A stretch of DNA of 64,000 bases from Fervidobacterium pennivorans DSM 9078 (lineage in GTDB: Bacteria > Thermotogota > Thermotogae > Thermotogales > Fervidobacteriaceae), in assembly GCF_000235405.2 (NCBI RefSeq), contig NC_017095.1, positions 1,513,501 to 1,577,500 of the forward strand, read 5' to 3'. Shown one piece after another: positions 51,818 to 60,728 of this stretch (its first letter is position 1; each line of letters opens with the position of its first letter). The position numbers were made by a program, and so were the translations under genes. Under the pieces are notes generated by a model that was not told the origin of the DNA, made no database searches, and was given only the letters and a program-made list of their open reading frames with translations.

Positions 51818-53824
51818 TTATTCATTGGCTTTAAGGTATTTATCAAACCACTCAATGATTTCTTTGAGTCTTCTTAATCTGTGCAGTGGTTTTCCTGTTC
51901 TGCTTAAATCGTGGTTCTCACCTTTGAATATCACCAACTTTGACTCTACCCCGTGGTATTTCAGCGATGTGAACATTTGGATAGCCTCTACAAGCCAGCA
52001 TCTGTAGTCTTCATCTGAATGAATAAAAAGTGTAGGTGTTTTCACTTTGTCTGCATATTTCATCGGTGAATGCCACCAGAGTTTTTCGTAGTTACTCCAT
52101 GGAGTTGCAAAATGCTGGTCTTCGACAAAGAAATACCCAATATCTGTTGTTCCAAACTTGCTTATCCAATTCGCAATACTCCTTTGCGATACTGCCGCTT
52201 TGAATCTATCTGTGTGTCCAATTATCCAGTTGGTCATGAAACCTCCATACGAACCGCCTGTAACACCTATTTTGTTTTCGTCTATGAATTCATATCTTTT
52301 AACAGCCTCATCTACAAATTGCATTATATCCTCATAGTCAATCGTTCCATATTTGCCACGTATATCAGCAAACTCATTTCCTCTTCCATCACTACCCCGT
52401 GGGTTACAGTAAATGACCACATATCCTTCACTTGCCAATAGTTGCATTTCGTGAACAAAAACCTCCCCGTAAGCTGTCTTCGGTCCACCGTGGATTTCCA
52501 AAATCGCGGGGAATTTCTTGCCTGGTTCGAAGTTGAAAGGTTTCATAACCCAGCCCTCAAGTGTTGTGCCATCCTTCGTGTTGAATGTGAAGCGTTCTGG
52601 TCGCGAGATATACCTTTCTTTTTGTACCCATTCGTTGAATTGACTGAGTTGCTTTTCTTGCCTTTCAATAAGTTCGTAAAGTTCTTGGAGTTTCATGTTC
52701 CTTAACCCAACAAAGAATATCTTTCCATTAGACACGTCAAACCCATCAACCGAACCTGTTTCAAATGTGAGTTGTTCGACGTTCCCGGAAATGTCAAGCC
52801 TAAACAACTGAGCATCATGCCATTGGGTGCTCACAAAATACAAGTATTTTCCATCCACCTTAACAATCCTGTTTCCGCCATATCTGCAGTCGCTATTAAC
52901 ACTGTTGTCTATATCTAAGTCAAAATCTGGGGTTATCAATTCCACACGTTGGGTGGAAATATCGAGAACATAAAACTTCGGATTTTCGTTTATACCATAT
53001 CTTTTCATATCGCTCCCGGCGAATATCACTTTTCCATCGATAAACTCAGCAAGCATATACATGAAGTGGTCGTGGTGAGTAAGTTTAACTGTTTCGTTCT
53101 TTTCTACATCGTAGAGAAATAAATCATTTGGCATTTTCATAACGTCTTTGAAGAAATTTGCAATGTATAGGACTGTTTTTCCATCTGGACTGTCGGAAAT
53201 ATATTCAACGTTGGAAAATTCATCTGTGATAGGTATGATGTCTTGAGTTTGAACATTGTATCTGAAAAGCCTTACCCTCTTTTTGTTAGTAAATCCTGCC
53301 CCGTTTGCCCAGAACGGGATTTCATCAAGAACTTCATAGTCTTTTTCATCTTTCAATGCTTTGAGCACTTTCTCTTTTTCTTCAGCACTCAGCTTCCAAA
53401 ACTCTCCCAATTTGTGGTCATATACAGCAGTGAATAAAAACACACTATCGGCTATCTTCTTAATCCGTTCAACAAAAAAAGGCAGCTCAAAAACCCGTTT
53501 TGCTTCCCCACCTGAGGTGTCTATTTCATAAAACGGAGTCAGTGGTTCGCCATCTTCCTTTCGCTTTCTATCCTTTTCATCTCTCCATGAAACAAAGAGC
53601 AACCTTGAATCATCCAACCAGATTGGAGAGCTGTCCCGATTTGATGAAGTAAGTTGTGATAAAGACCCTGTGGTGGTGTCATAGAGCCAAATGTTAGAAT
53701 TGTAACTATTGTCGTCTTTGTTCATTTCATGGACAACGAAAGCCAGTTTTCCACCGTTTGGAGAAACCACCAAGCTTGAGAGAAATTTAAATTTGAGCAA
53801 ATCTTCCAGCATAATTTTTCCCAC
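51818..53824 (-). CDS. S9-family prolyl oligopeptidase / acylaminoacyl peptidase
   Basis: About 668 residues. N-terminal seven-bladed propeller with TolB-like WD repeats (LAFVVHEMNKDD, SPDGKTVLYIANFF), then the alpha/beta hydrolase domain with GVTGGSYGGFMTNWIIG (catalytic Ser), HSDEDYRCWLVEA (Asp) and KGENHDLSRTG (His). It cleaves short or N-acylated peptides in the cytoplasm; no signal peptide. Start: GTG 53824 with GGAGGTGG upstream; ATG 53839 overlaps that site. The end of the gene carries copy B of the repeated terminator. Confidence 0.92.
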   Translation of the reverse strand: MGKIMLEDLLKFKFLSSLVVSPNGGKLAFVVHEMNKDDNSYNSNIWLYDTTTGSLSQLTSSNRDSSPIWLDDSRLLFVSWRDEKDRKRKEDGEPLTPFYEIDTSGGEAKRVFELPFFVERIKKIADSVFLFTAVYDHKLGEFWKLSAEEKEKVLKALKDEKDYEVLDEIPFWANGAGFTNKKRVRLFRYNVQTQDIIPITDEFSNVEYISDSPDGKTVLYIANFFKDVMKMPNDLFLYDVEKNETVKLTHHDHFMYMLAEFIDGKVIFAGSDMKRYGINENPKFYVLDISTQRVELITPDFDLDIDNSVNSDCRYGGNRIVKVDGKYLYFVSTQWHDAQLFRLDISGNVEQLTFETGSVDGFDVSNGKIFFVGLRNMKLQELYELIERQEKQLSQFNEWVQKERYISRPERFTFNTKDGTTLEGWVMKPFNFEPGKKFPAILEIHGGPKTAYGEVFVHEMQLLASEGYVVIYCNPRGSDGRGNEFADIRGKYGTIDYEDIMQFVDEAVKRYEFIDENKIGVTGGSYGGFMTNWIIGHTDRFKAAVSQRSIANWISKFGTTDIGYFFVEDQHFATPWSNYEKLWWHSPMKYADKVKTPTLFIHSDEDYRCWLVEAIQMFTSLKYHGVESKLVIFKGENHDLSRTGKPLHRLRRLKEIIEWFDKYLKANE

Positions 53825-53886
53825 AATTACCACCTCCATTTAGTTCGTAGTACTTACTATTATTCTACCATATATTCATTAAAATC

Positions 53887-53913
53887 AAAAAAAGTCCCGG
53901 TTTTAACCGGGAC
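53887..53913 (-). terminator. Terminator of the second M15-like peptidase gene
   Basis: GTCCCGGTT (53894-53902) and AACCGGGAC (53905-53913); minus strand continues with seven T. Confidence 0.85.
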
Positions 53914-53925
53914 AGTTAATTACAA

Positions 53926-54498
53926 TTACTCAATTATCAATCTCTCTAAATGATTAAATGTTGCTACTTTTCTCCAGTTTTTCATCTGAATATGTGGTTT
54001 GTCTACAAGTCCTTTCCACATTCCACCCCATTCCATACCCAGATTGAGCGCAATATATCCACACCTTAGCCAAAGTTCATCGTTATACCACTGAGGTTTA
54101 CCATCAACAACAGGCACAAAATCTGCCGCAAGGCCATAGTTATGTGCCGACACTCTCAGTTTGGTAACCACGTATCTATTCTTTCTCTCATCGATAGGCT
54201 CAAGCTTTGCTTTTTGCCTTAGCAAATTCACAACTTCCAACGGCTCACGACCTTGGGCATACAAAGCATTTTGAACTGCTCTTGACCTGTAAGTATTGTA
54301 AATCCAAACACTGATGCCTTCTTTTGAACATTCCATTACAAACTTCTCAACATACCTTCTGAACTGGTAATTCAAATTGCTTAATCCTATTTCCAACCTT
54401 ATTTCCCATCGATATGACTCCAATGATACTGGCAACAGAAGAAAAAAGAAAAGGATAACGACAAAAACAATCTTTAAGACTCCGTTTGGTACTCTCAT
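53926..54498 (-). CDS. M15-like peptidase with signal peptide
   Basis: 190 residues. Signal peptide or anchor KIVFVVILFFFLLLPVSLES, then a catalytic domain close to that at 49100: SAHNYGLAADFVPVVDGKPQW (H and D ligands), MEWGGMWKGLVDKPHIQMKN (H). GISVWIYNTYRSRAVQNALY matches the paralogue's substrate-groove region. The His in PHCHG is replaced (RVSAHNYG), as in many members. Likely an extracytoplasmic peptidoglycan peptidase. Start ATG 54498 has GAGGGA upstream. Confidence 0.85.
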   Translation of the reverse strand: MRVPNGVLKIVFVVILFFFLLLPVSLESYRWEIRLEIGLSNLNYQFRRYVEKFVMECSKEGISVWIYNTYRSRAVQNALYAQGREPLEVVNLLRQKAKLEPIDERKNRYVVTKLRVSAHNYGLAADFVPVVDGKPQWYNDELWLRCGYIALNLGMEWGGMWKGLVDKPHIQMKNWRKVATFNHLERLIIE

Positions 54499-54566
54499 AA
54501 TTATCCCTCGATATGATAAACCTATCTGTATTCACAACACTTCCTATCTTATTTTTTGGTAAACCG

Positions 54567-57500
54567 CTATATTTTCTCCAGCTCTGCTTTTAAACTTCTC
54601 AAAATTTGCTGGTAATCTTCTTCACCACTTTCAACTTTGTCCATTAGCACTTCCAATTCGCGCGTGAAATCTTCGCTGACAAATTTAAATTTCTCTCTAT
54701 CAGAATTGAAGAAGTTGTATACCTTCTCACCAAGAGCTGTGGGTAGTAAGTATCCGTTTCTCTCTATCACATACCCCCTTTCAAGCAATCTACTCACTAT
54801 TGTCGCATACGTAGATGGTCTCCCAAGTCCGCGCTTCTTCATTTCTTCAACAAGTGAGCCTTGCGTGAACGGATAGACCTTCGGAATAGCACGTATGAAT
54901 TTGTTAGCTGATACTTCTATTGTCCCTTCTGGAATTCTTGCGAGCTTAACTGGAAAGACTTTGTTAAAGCCTTCTTCAATTATCTCTTCGTACACTTCCA
55001 TTTCCTGGACTTTATCAACAACTTCAAATTTCACATCGTATCCTTTGAGCACAATATTTTTCATCTGAGAAGCTATGAAGCGTTTGAATATCAAATCATA
55101 TATCGCAATATGGTCTTTCGTAAATCCCTCAAGCTCACCCGAGTAAATCATCGCTTTGATATCCTCTATATCCAAAGCCCTGGTTGGTCGAATACATTCG
55201 TGTGCTCCGCCTTCACCCCACGTTCGCGGTTTGAAGAACCCTTCGCCAAACGTTTCGGAAATGTATTCCTTTGCCACGTTCATTCCAAAATCAGAAACCC
55301 TTGTTGAATCCGTTCTGTGGTATGTAATAAATCCTCGCTCGAACAAATCTTGGAGCACTTCCATTGTTCTGGAAACCGAGAGCTTGTATTTCTCAGATGC
55401 ATCCTTCAATATCACATCCGTCGTGTAAGGTGGTAAAGGTGATTTCTCTATTCTTTTTTCCTCGCCTTTTGTTACCTTGACCACCTTTATCTCATTGAAA
55501 AACTTTTCTGCTTCGTGTTTTTCTTCAAATTCAAACCTTAAATCCACCCCATCTTTAGAGATAGTCACAACATATTTCTTTTGCTTGCTTTCCTTTGCGC
55601 GTTCTATTACCCATCCAAGAACAGGTGTCTGAACCCTTCCAGCGGACAGGTTACTCCGTCCGAAAAGTCTTTGGATGAGCTGTGAAAGTTCAAATCCTAC
55701 CCATCTATCCGAAATTCTTCTCACAACTTGCGCTTTGACAAGATTTTCATCTACTTCTCTGTACTCACGTAACGCGTTTAAAATCGCTCGCTTTGTGACC
55801 TCGTGAAATTCCATTCGCTTGATATTTTTCGCATATACACTGCACAAGTTCTTCAAATCCCAAGAAATCTTTTCACCTTCTGTATCAGGGTCAGTTGCAA
55901 TAAGTATCTGTTCAAATTCTTTGCTCGCTTCTCTGATAGCGTTCACTATGCTTTCTTTTCCCTCGATAGTCTCATACACAGGAACATACTTTCTACTACC
56001 ATCGTTAGAACTTTCCAAAACGCCAAAATAACCTTCCTCTTTATTTAAATCAAACACATGACCAAAAGACGCAGTGATGACCACGTATTTGTCTTCTGTA
56101 ATAACCTCATACAACTCGTGACCTTCAAGACTGCGGGAGATTGGCTTTCCAAAGAAGTTTGCAATTGTTCTTGCCTTGTGAGGAGATTCAACGATTACAA
56201 GTACAGGTTTCAAGAAATCGTCTCTTCTACCTTCTTTCTTACGCACACGCTCTCTGTCGTTATCTATCTCTTTTATCAACATTCCGAAATCTATACTCTG
56301 CGCTTCTTTAAATACCACATCTGAGCTGAACCACCAGCGAAGCTTTCTAATCAAATTGTTGAAAACCTTTTTATCATCCACAAGTACATAGCTCAGTCCC
56401 TTTGTAATACCACCAACAAAGAGCCTCGAGGTACGTCCAGAAGCTTGGAGATAACCTGTCACATCAGCAACAACTAGATACCACTTTCCACCTTCTTGCC
56501 TCAGTGTAATATCATCCGCAGACTTTATTTTCTTGGTAATCTCTTCAGACAGAATAAACTTTTTTATTTCCTCTCTCAACTGCTCCACACGGTCTTTTGG
56601 AGGATTTGGAATATTTCCGAGTTTTTTTAATTCCTTCATCCATTTATCTATCGTCATGGTCCATTTTTCTAACTCTTTGTCCCTTGCTATCAGAGGTCTC
56701 AACGTCGAAATAGCCAGGAGAATGTGTTTGACATTCCCTTCTAAATCCAAACTCACAACAATCTTGGGAACGCCGTAAAATACGGCGTAGCGAATTACCT
56801 CAGGTATGTCCAACCCACGTGCCAGCGGGTTTCTATATGAGGAAATACCTATAAGAACTTGGATTTCTCTATTTTTGTACTTTTCTAAAACTTCTTCTGA
56901 AAAATTCTCATAACTTTCGCTTGTAATTCCGTGTTTACTCAGAAGTTCTTTTAATTCGTCAACCTTTTCTTTTCCATAATCGGAAGACACAAATACAAGC
57001 CCACCGTCACCGAATTGTTTTATCTTCTCCACAAGCATGTTATCCAAAATCGTTTGATTGGCCCCAACGACTTCGTACACATCCTCAACATTCCTCAGAT
57101 AGAAAACAGGACGACCAACATCGAACGAAAGAAGTTCCTTGAAGAGTCTTATTCTTTCAGACTTTGGATTGCTCGTGGCAGATGAAACAACCATCACACC
57201 TTTTGCTTTTTTCGAAATTCTTTTAACTTGCTCACGTAATGAGTTAATTTCCTCTACATTCTCTTCTGTCACATTTCTCCTCATCCTTATATACTTCATC
57301 GTCAACTCAATATCCCTTGGCTCAAATCCCAACAAATACAATGCCTTGTCTATATTCTTCGCTGTTTTCAAGAACGAATCAACATCGTCAACAAAAATAA
57401 AACTAAAATCACGAGGAATTAGGTCGACATTTTTGTAAAGGAACATAGAAGTAGTCACAAGTATTTTGAACTGACCATTCGCAAGTCTTTCTTTGTTTTT

Positions 57501-58019
57501 GTCCTTTTCCTTTTTCGATTCCTCCATTCCTATTACCAACAAATCTTCAGCTGGGACTTTATCTTTTAGCTTTTCATAGCTTTGGAGGACCAGAAGCCTG
57601 GTTGGAAGAATAATATAAGACTTTTTGTTGTGCTTTGCAAAGTATATCGCCGAAGCGAATCCCCATGAAGTCTTTCCAATTCCTGTTGGTGCCAAAAGCG
57701 CAAATGAGCGTTTCAAAAGCAGCTTTCTTGCCCAGAACTTTTGCAATTCCCAAGGTTCAAACCCCACGTATTTTCTAAATGTTCTTTCCCACTCTTCATA
57801 CTCTTCGTTCAATTTGCAAAATCCCTTAAGCCCTTTTAAATTACTAAGACGACAAAGGGCTTCCTTGCCCTCGATGTCTTCTTTCAAACAATTTTCACAA
57901 GGAAGCCCCTTAACCAACCTTATTGAAGATATATCTCCACCACAATTAGGACACAATTGCTTAAATACTGCCTCTAGTGCGGATGCTTGCTGTGCCACTA
58001 CCTCCATTGGCTCAATCAC
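54567..58019 (-). CDS. rgy: Reverse gyrase
   Basis: 1150 residues. N-terminal zinc finger LCPNCGG...PCENC (residues 23-43), helicase-like module with Walker A LAPTGIGKTSWG near 110, DDVD in place of DEAD (FIFVDDVDSFLKTAKN) and the latch, then a topoisomerase IA module: VIVESPHKARTIANFFGKP near 610, ATDPDTEGEKISWDL near 708 and the catalytic Tyr in GFITYHRTDSTRVS near 900. It introduces positive supercoils and marks a thermophile. The second zinc finger usual before the IATDPD region is missing. Start GTG 58019 overlaps the recF stop; ATG 58007 is an alternative. Confidence 0.97.
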   Translation of the reverse strand: MIEPMEVVAQQASALEAVFKQLCPNCGGDISSIRLVKGLPCENCLKEDIEGKEALCRLSNLKGLKGFCKLNEEYEEWERTFRKYVGFEPWELQKFWARKLLLKRSFALLAPTGIGKTSWGFASAIYFAKHNKKSYIILPTRLLVLQSYEKLKDKVPAEDLLVIGMEESKKEKDKNKERLANGQFKILVTTSMFLYKNVDLIPRDFSFIFVDDVDSFLKTAKNIDKALYLLGFEPRDIELTMKYIRMRRNVTEENVEEINSLREQVKRISKKAKGVMVVSSATSNPKSERIRLFKELLSFDVGRPVFYLRNVEDVYEVVGANQTILDNMLVEKIKQFGDGGLVFVSSDYGKEKVDELKELLSKHGITSESYENFSEEVLEKYKNREIQVLIGISSYRNPLARGLDIPEVIRYAVFYGVPKIVVSLDLEGNVKHILLAISTLRPLIARDKELEKWTMTIDKWMKELKKLGNIPNPPKDRVEQLREEIKKFILSEEITKKIKSADDITLRQEGGKWYLVVADVTGYLQASGRTSRLFVGGITKGLSYVLVDDKKVFNNLIRKLRWWFSSDVVFKEAQSIDFGMLIKEIDNDRERVRKKEGRRDDFLKPVLVIVESPHKARTIANFFGKPISRSLEGHELYEVITEDKYVVITASFGHVFDLNKEEGYFGVLESSNDGSRKYVPVYETIEGKESIVNAIREASKEFEQILIATDPDTEGEKISWDLKNLCSVYAKNIKRMEFHEVTKRAILNALREYREVDENLVKAQVVRRISDRWVGFELSQLIQRLFGRSNLSAGRVQTPVLGWVIERAKESKQKKYVVTISKDGVDLRFEFEEKHEAEKFFNEIKVVKVTKGEEKRIEKSPLPPYTTDVILKDASEKYKLSVSRTMEVLQDLFERGFITYHRTDSTRVSDFGMNVAKEYISETFGEGFFKPRTWGEGGAHECIRPTRALDIEDIKAMIYSGELEGFTKDHIAIYDLIFKRFIASQMKNIVLKGYDVKFEVVDKVQEMEVYEEIIEEGFNKVFPVKLARIPEGTIEVSANKFIRAIPKVYPFTQGSLVEEMKKRGLGRPSTYATIVSRLLERGYVIERNGYLLPTALGEKVYNFFNSDREKFKFVSEDFTRELEVLMDKVESGEEDYQQILRSLKAELEKI

Positions 58020-59044
58020 TCCTCAATCGTTAGCCCTATGTTGTGTGCACCAAGAAGCGGTGTAATTGAAGCGATAATCACCTGACCAGAAAGGTTGGAT
58101 ATGAACCTTTCAAGAAGATGAGTATCAAGCACGTTGAATGGTTCATCAAACAAGAATACCGGTTCGTAGTGTTTCGTCTCCTCTATGAGCTTCTTAAACG
58201 CAAGCACTATTGACAGATACAACAAACGTTTTTGACCTTCTGAAGCATAATGCCTAGCAAGAAGGTCTTTGTAGTAAAGCAAATAGTCATCTTGCGAATG
58301 TGGACCTACTGTTGTTACCTTTTCAGCAATATCTTGGTCAACGTAATCCAAGAAATTCTTTCCTTTGAAATCACTTTTGTACTCTATCTTAAACGTTTTG
58401 TCCAGATACTTTGAAAGCTCATTAATCATATGCTCTCTTTTTTCCACAATCTTATCCGCCATTATCTGCAAATCTTTCGCTGTTTCTATCAAGTATTCCC
58501 TATCTATTAATTCTGGTTCTTGCTTAAGATATTCGTTCCTTTCATCTAACAATTTTTCATATGCACGCAAAGTTTCATAATAATCTAGGTCAAGCAGTGA
58601 GAATATTTCATCAAAAAACTCTCTTCTTTGAGCTGGTCCACCATCAACCATGGAGTAATCCCTAAAACTGAAAGGTATAGCAATAAATATCTCCTGAATG
58701 TCTCTAAACCTCTTGACCTTCGAACCATCAAGATACGCTACCTTTTCTTTCTTGTCGTCATCTTGTACATACACTATTTCTATCGTGTGTTTCTCTTCAC
58801 CACTTACTATCCTACCCTTAATTTCAAAATGCTTTTCTCCAACTTTCAATACTTGATAATCTCTTGCGCCTCTGAAAGAACGGGGGTTTGACAAATACGC
58901 AACGGCTTCCAGAATAGATGTTTTACCAGATCCGTTCGGACCATAGATAACGTTTATACCATCACTAAACTGGACTGTGTGCTCCGAAAAGTTCCTGAAG
59001 TTTTTCACAGTCAGTTCCTTGATAACCATCCTCTTCTTTTCCAT
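58016..59044 (-). CDS. recF: RecF-type recombination mediator ATPase
   Basis: About 342 residues. Walker A YGPNGSGKTSILEAVAYL near residue 36, signature ASEGQKRLLYLSIVLAFK near 265 and Walker B VFLFDEPFNVLD near 300. KNFRNFSEHTVQF and AYLSNPRSFRG are typical of RecF. It loads RecA at gaps. Start: ATG 59044 with GAGGGGG upstream; GTG 59053 is too close. Its stop overlaps the reverse gyrase start by 4 bases, so the two are translationally coupled. No dnaN or gyrB beside it. Confidence 0.9.
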   Translation of the reverse strand: MEKKRMVIKELTVKNFRNFSEHTVQFSDGINVIYGPNGSGKTSILEAVAYLSNPRSFRGARDYQVLKVGEKHFEIKGRIVSGEEKHTIEIVYVQDDDKKEKVAYLDGSKVKRFRDIQEIFIAIPFSFRDYSMVDGGPAQRREFFDEIFSLLDLDYYETLRAYEKLLDERNEYLKQEPELIDREYLIETAKDLQIMADKIVEKREHMINELSKYLDKTFKIEYKSDFKGKNFLDYVDQDIAEKVTTVGPHSQDDYLLYYKDLLARHYASEGQKRLLYLSIVLAFKKLIEETKHYEPVFLFDEPFNVLDTHLLERFISNLSGQVIIASITPLLGAHNIGLTIEE

Positions 59045-59053
59045 CCCATCCAC

Positions 59054-59669
59054 CCCCTCTGAGATAATCTTCCACTACGTATTTTACTACTTTTATCCAA
59101 AAATTCAAAATCAGCATAAACATACGGTTCCAAAAACATTGATAAATACAAAGACTCCAAACCATTTTCTCCTGGCCTTTGATTGAATTAACTATGAGCA
59201 TAAATAAAAAAACCGCGGCACAGTTGCCACGGTACTGATTTCAAACCCACAGTTAATAAAAAAAACCGTGTTTTCTAATTGCCTTCTCCAACTATACGCT
59301 TTTTAGTTGTGTAAGAACAACTATTTTTAAATTCCCTGGTACAAAGAGACCAACAGTAAACAAACCCACAAGTGCGAAACACACTATTTAAGATAACAGA
59401 CACAAACACATACTGCCACCCTTGATTTCCATCTTTGTCAAAGGGAAATTCTTTCCTAAAGGTGTCGCACAGCTGGTACACCCCGAGACGTTGCAGATTT
59501 CTTAAGCAAAAAGCATTAGTTCTTCTTTCCAACACCTCACCTCAGCCTAAATACGTACCATTTTGTAAACAAGCCCGATGAAAAAAGCTGATGTTCCGAA
59601 TATACGCAAACCTAAATTTACCTACTTAGTATATAACTAAAAAGCTCACATAAAAAACTCTTCGCTCTG
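59054..59669. other. Poorly coding gap with terminator and broken frames
   Basis: No gene is supported here. A minus-strand frame of 86 codons (59275-59535, seven Cys) has GGTGAGG at its start and ends 40 bases before a terminator, so it might be a small gene, but I see no family or convincing codon pattern. Just upstream a fragment GLRIFGTSAFFIGLVYKMV is framed by stops. The whole gap looks like decayed coding DNA. Confidence 0.45.
59204..59233 (-). terminator. Minus-strand terminator in the gap upstream of recF
   Basis: ACCGCGGCA (59212-59220) and TGCCACGGT (59225-59233) pair with one G-U; minus strand continues with seven T. It separates recF from whatever lies at 59.3-60.7 kb. Confidence 0.75.
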
Positions 59670-60728
59670 TTATCTTGAGATAACTGCTTGGAGGTAGCCT
59701 GTATGTGTTTTACTAACGTGCTGAAGCAAAAGTCCATTTGCTGAGTATTCATAAATGGCGACTTTTACTCCGCCGATATAAATCCCTGTTTGGATTCCTC
59801 CAAATTGACCTTGCCCTTCAACAACCCATCTGAAACCTACCTCTGGTATGTTAACGATTTCTCCTTTAAGCAAATCTGGGTTGATGTATGAAGGACCTAA
59901 GACATTTGTCCCAAGAATCTGTTTTTGGGAACTTCCTAAGTTTGTAAGATTATTAACCATGAACGAATAAAATCCTTCAGAAATCGTTTTTGAGTAAACC
60001 ACACTCATTTGTCCATACAGCATTGTCGCACCCGTCATCTGTTCTATTACAACATACTGATAACTAGGATTCGCCTTTATGAGATTCTCCGACAAACCAC
60101 GGAACTTCAAATCTACATCTTTCACAAACACAAGCTCCATCTGACCAACAGAAGAACTCGAACCTGATTGTTCAAGGAAACCTGAAGACACTAAGATTCC
60201 TTCTCTATTAAATTTATAGTTATATCTCGTAAAGCCTTGGTAATCTCCACTTGCATATGCAAAGTAAAAACCTCCGTCGGGCAAGTACCCTCCTTGGACT
60301 TGTACACCATAGGGAGCTGTTTGAGAAAGGTCCGCGAGAAATTTTTCCAAAGAACTTAGTTCCACAAATTGTTCAGAGATGATTTGGCTTGTGTAGTCTA
60401 TGTTCCCACGCAAATCTGACATTATCTTCCATTCGCAGACAGCAACATAATTCGAAGTCTTATCAATTCCGATAACCATTCTGATAACATACCCTTGTGT
60501 GGTGAAACCACTCTCTCCTTTTGTCCCAGCACCAACTTGCATCCTGTACACAAACGTCGTACCGACTTTGACCCAACTTGGTGGTAATGGCAATCTCCCG
60601 TTTGTTTTATAGTATTCTTGGATATAAAGACCCAGCGGCTCAGCTGCTTCTACCAAAGTCACGGTTGCAAGAAACAAAAAAAGAACGACGATTAATATCT
60701 CTTTCTCAAACAACTTCCAGGTCTTCAT
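59670..60728 (-). CDS. Exported protein of unknown function
   Basis: 352 residues. Signal peptide FEKEILIVVLFLFLATVTLVEA (about residues 7-28), then a long beta-rich extracytoplasmic part with many Gly, Tyr and Ser (VGTTFVYRMQVGAGTKGESG, SVGQMELVFVKDVDLKFRGL, GIQTGIYIGGVKVAIYEYS). No motif is recognised. The overall look is that of a Thermotogales-specific outer-face protein. Start ATG 60728 has GGAGGGAG upstream. Monocistronic. Confidence 0.8.
   Translation of the reverse strand: MKTWKLFEKEILIVVLFLFLATVTLVEAAEPLGLYIQEYYKTNGRLPLPPSWVKVGTTFVYRMQVGAGTKGESGFTTQGYVIRMVIGIDKTSNYVAVCEWKIMSDLRGNIDYTSQIISEQFVELSSLEKFLADLSQTAPYGVQVQGGYLPDGGFYFAYASGDYQGFTRYNYKFNREGILVSSGFLEQSGSSSSVGQMELVFVKDVDLKFRGLSENLIKANPSYQYVVIEQMTGATMLYGQMSVVYSKTISEGFYSFMVNNLTNLGSSQKQILGTNVLGPSYINPDLLKGEIVNIPEVGFRWVVEGQGQFGGIQTGIYIGGVKVAIYEYSANGLLLQHVSKTHTGYLQAVISR

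Noticed and set aside
59275-59535. Similarity of GWQYVF in a minus-strand frame to the W-Q-Y-V-F-P motif of integron integrases
   Set aside because: Only six residues agree and the flanking sequence lacks any tyrosine-recombinase motif.
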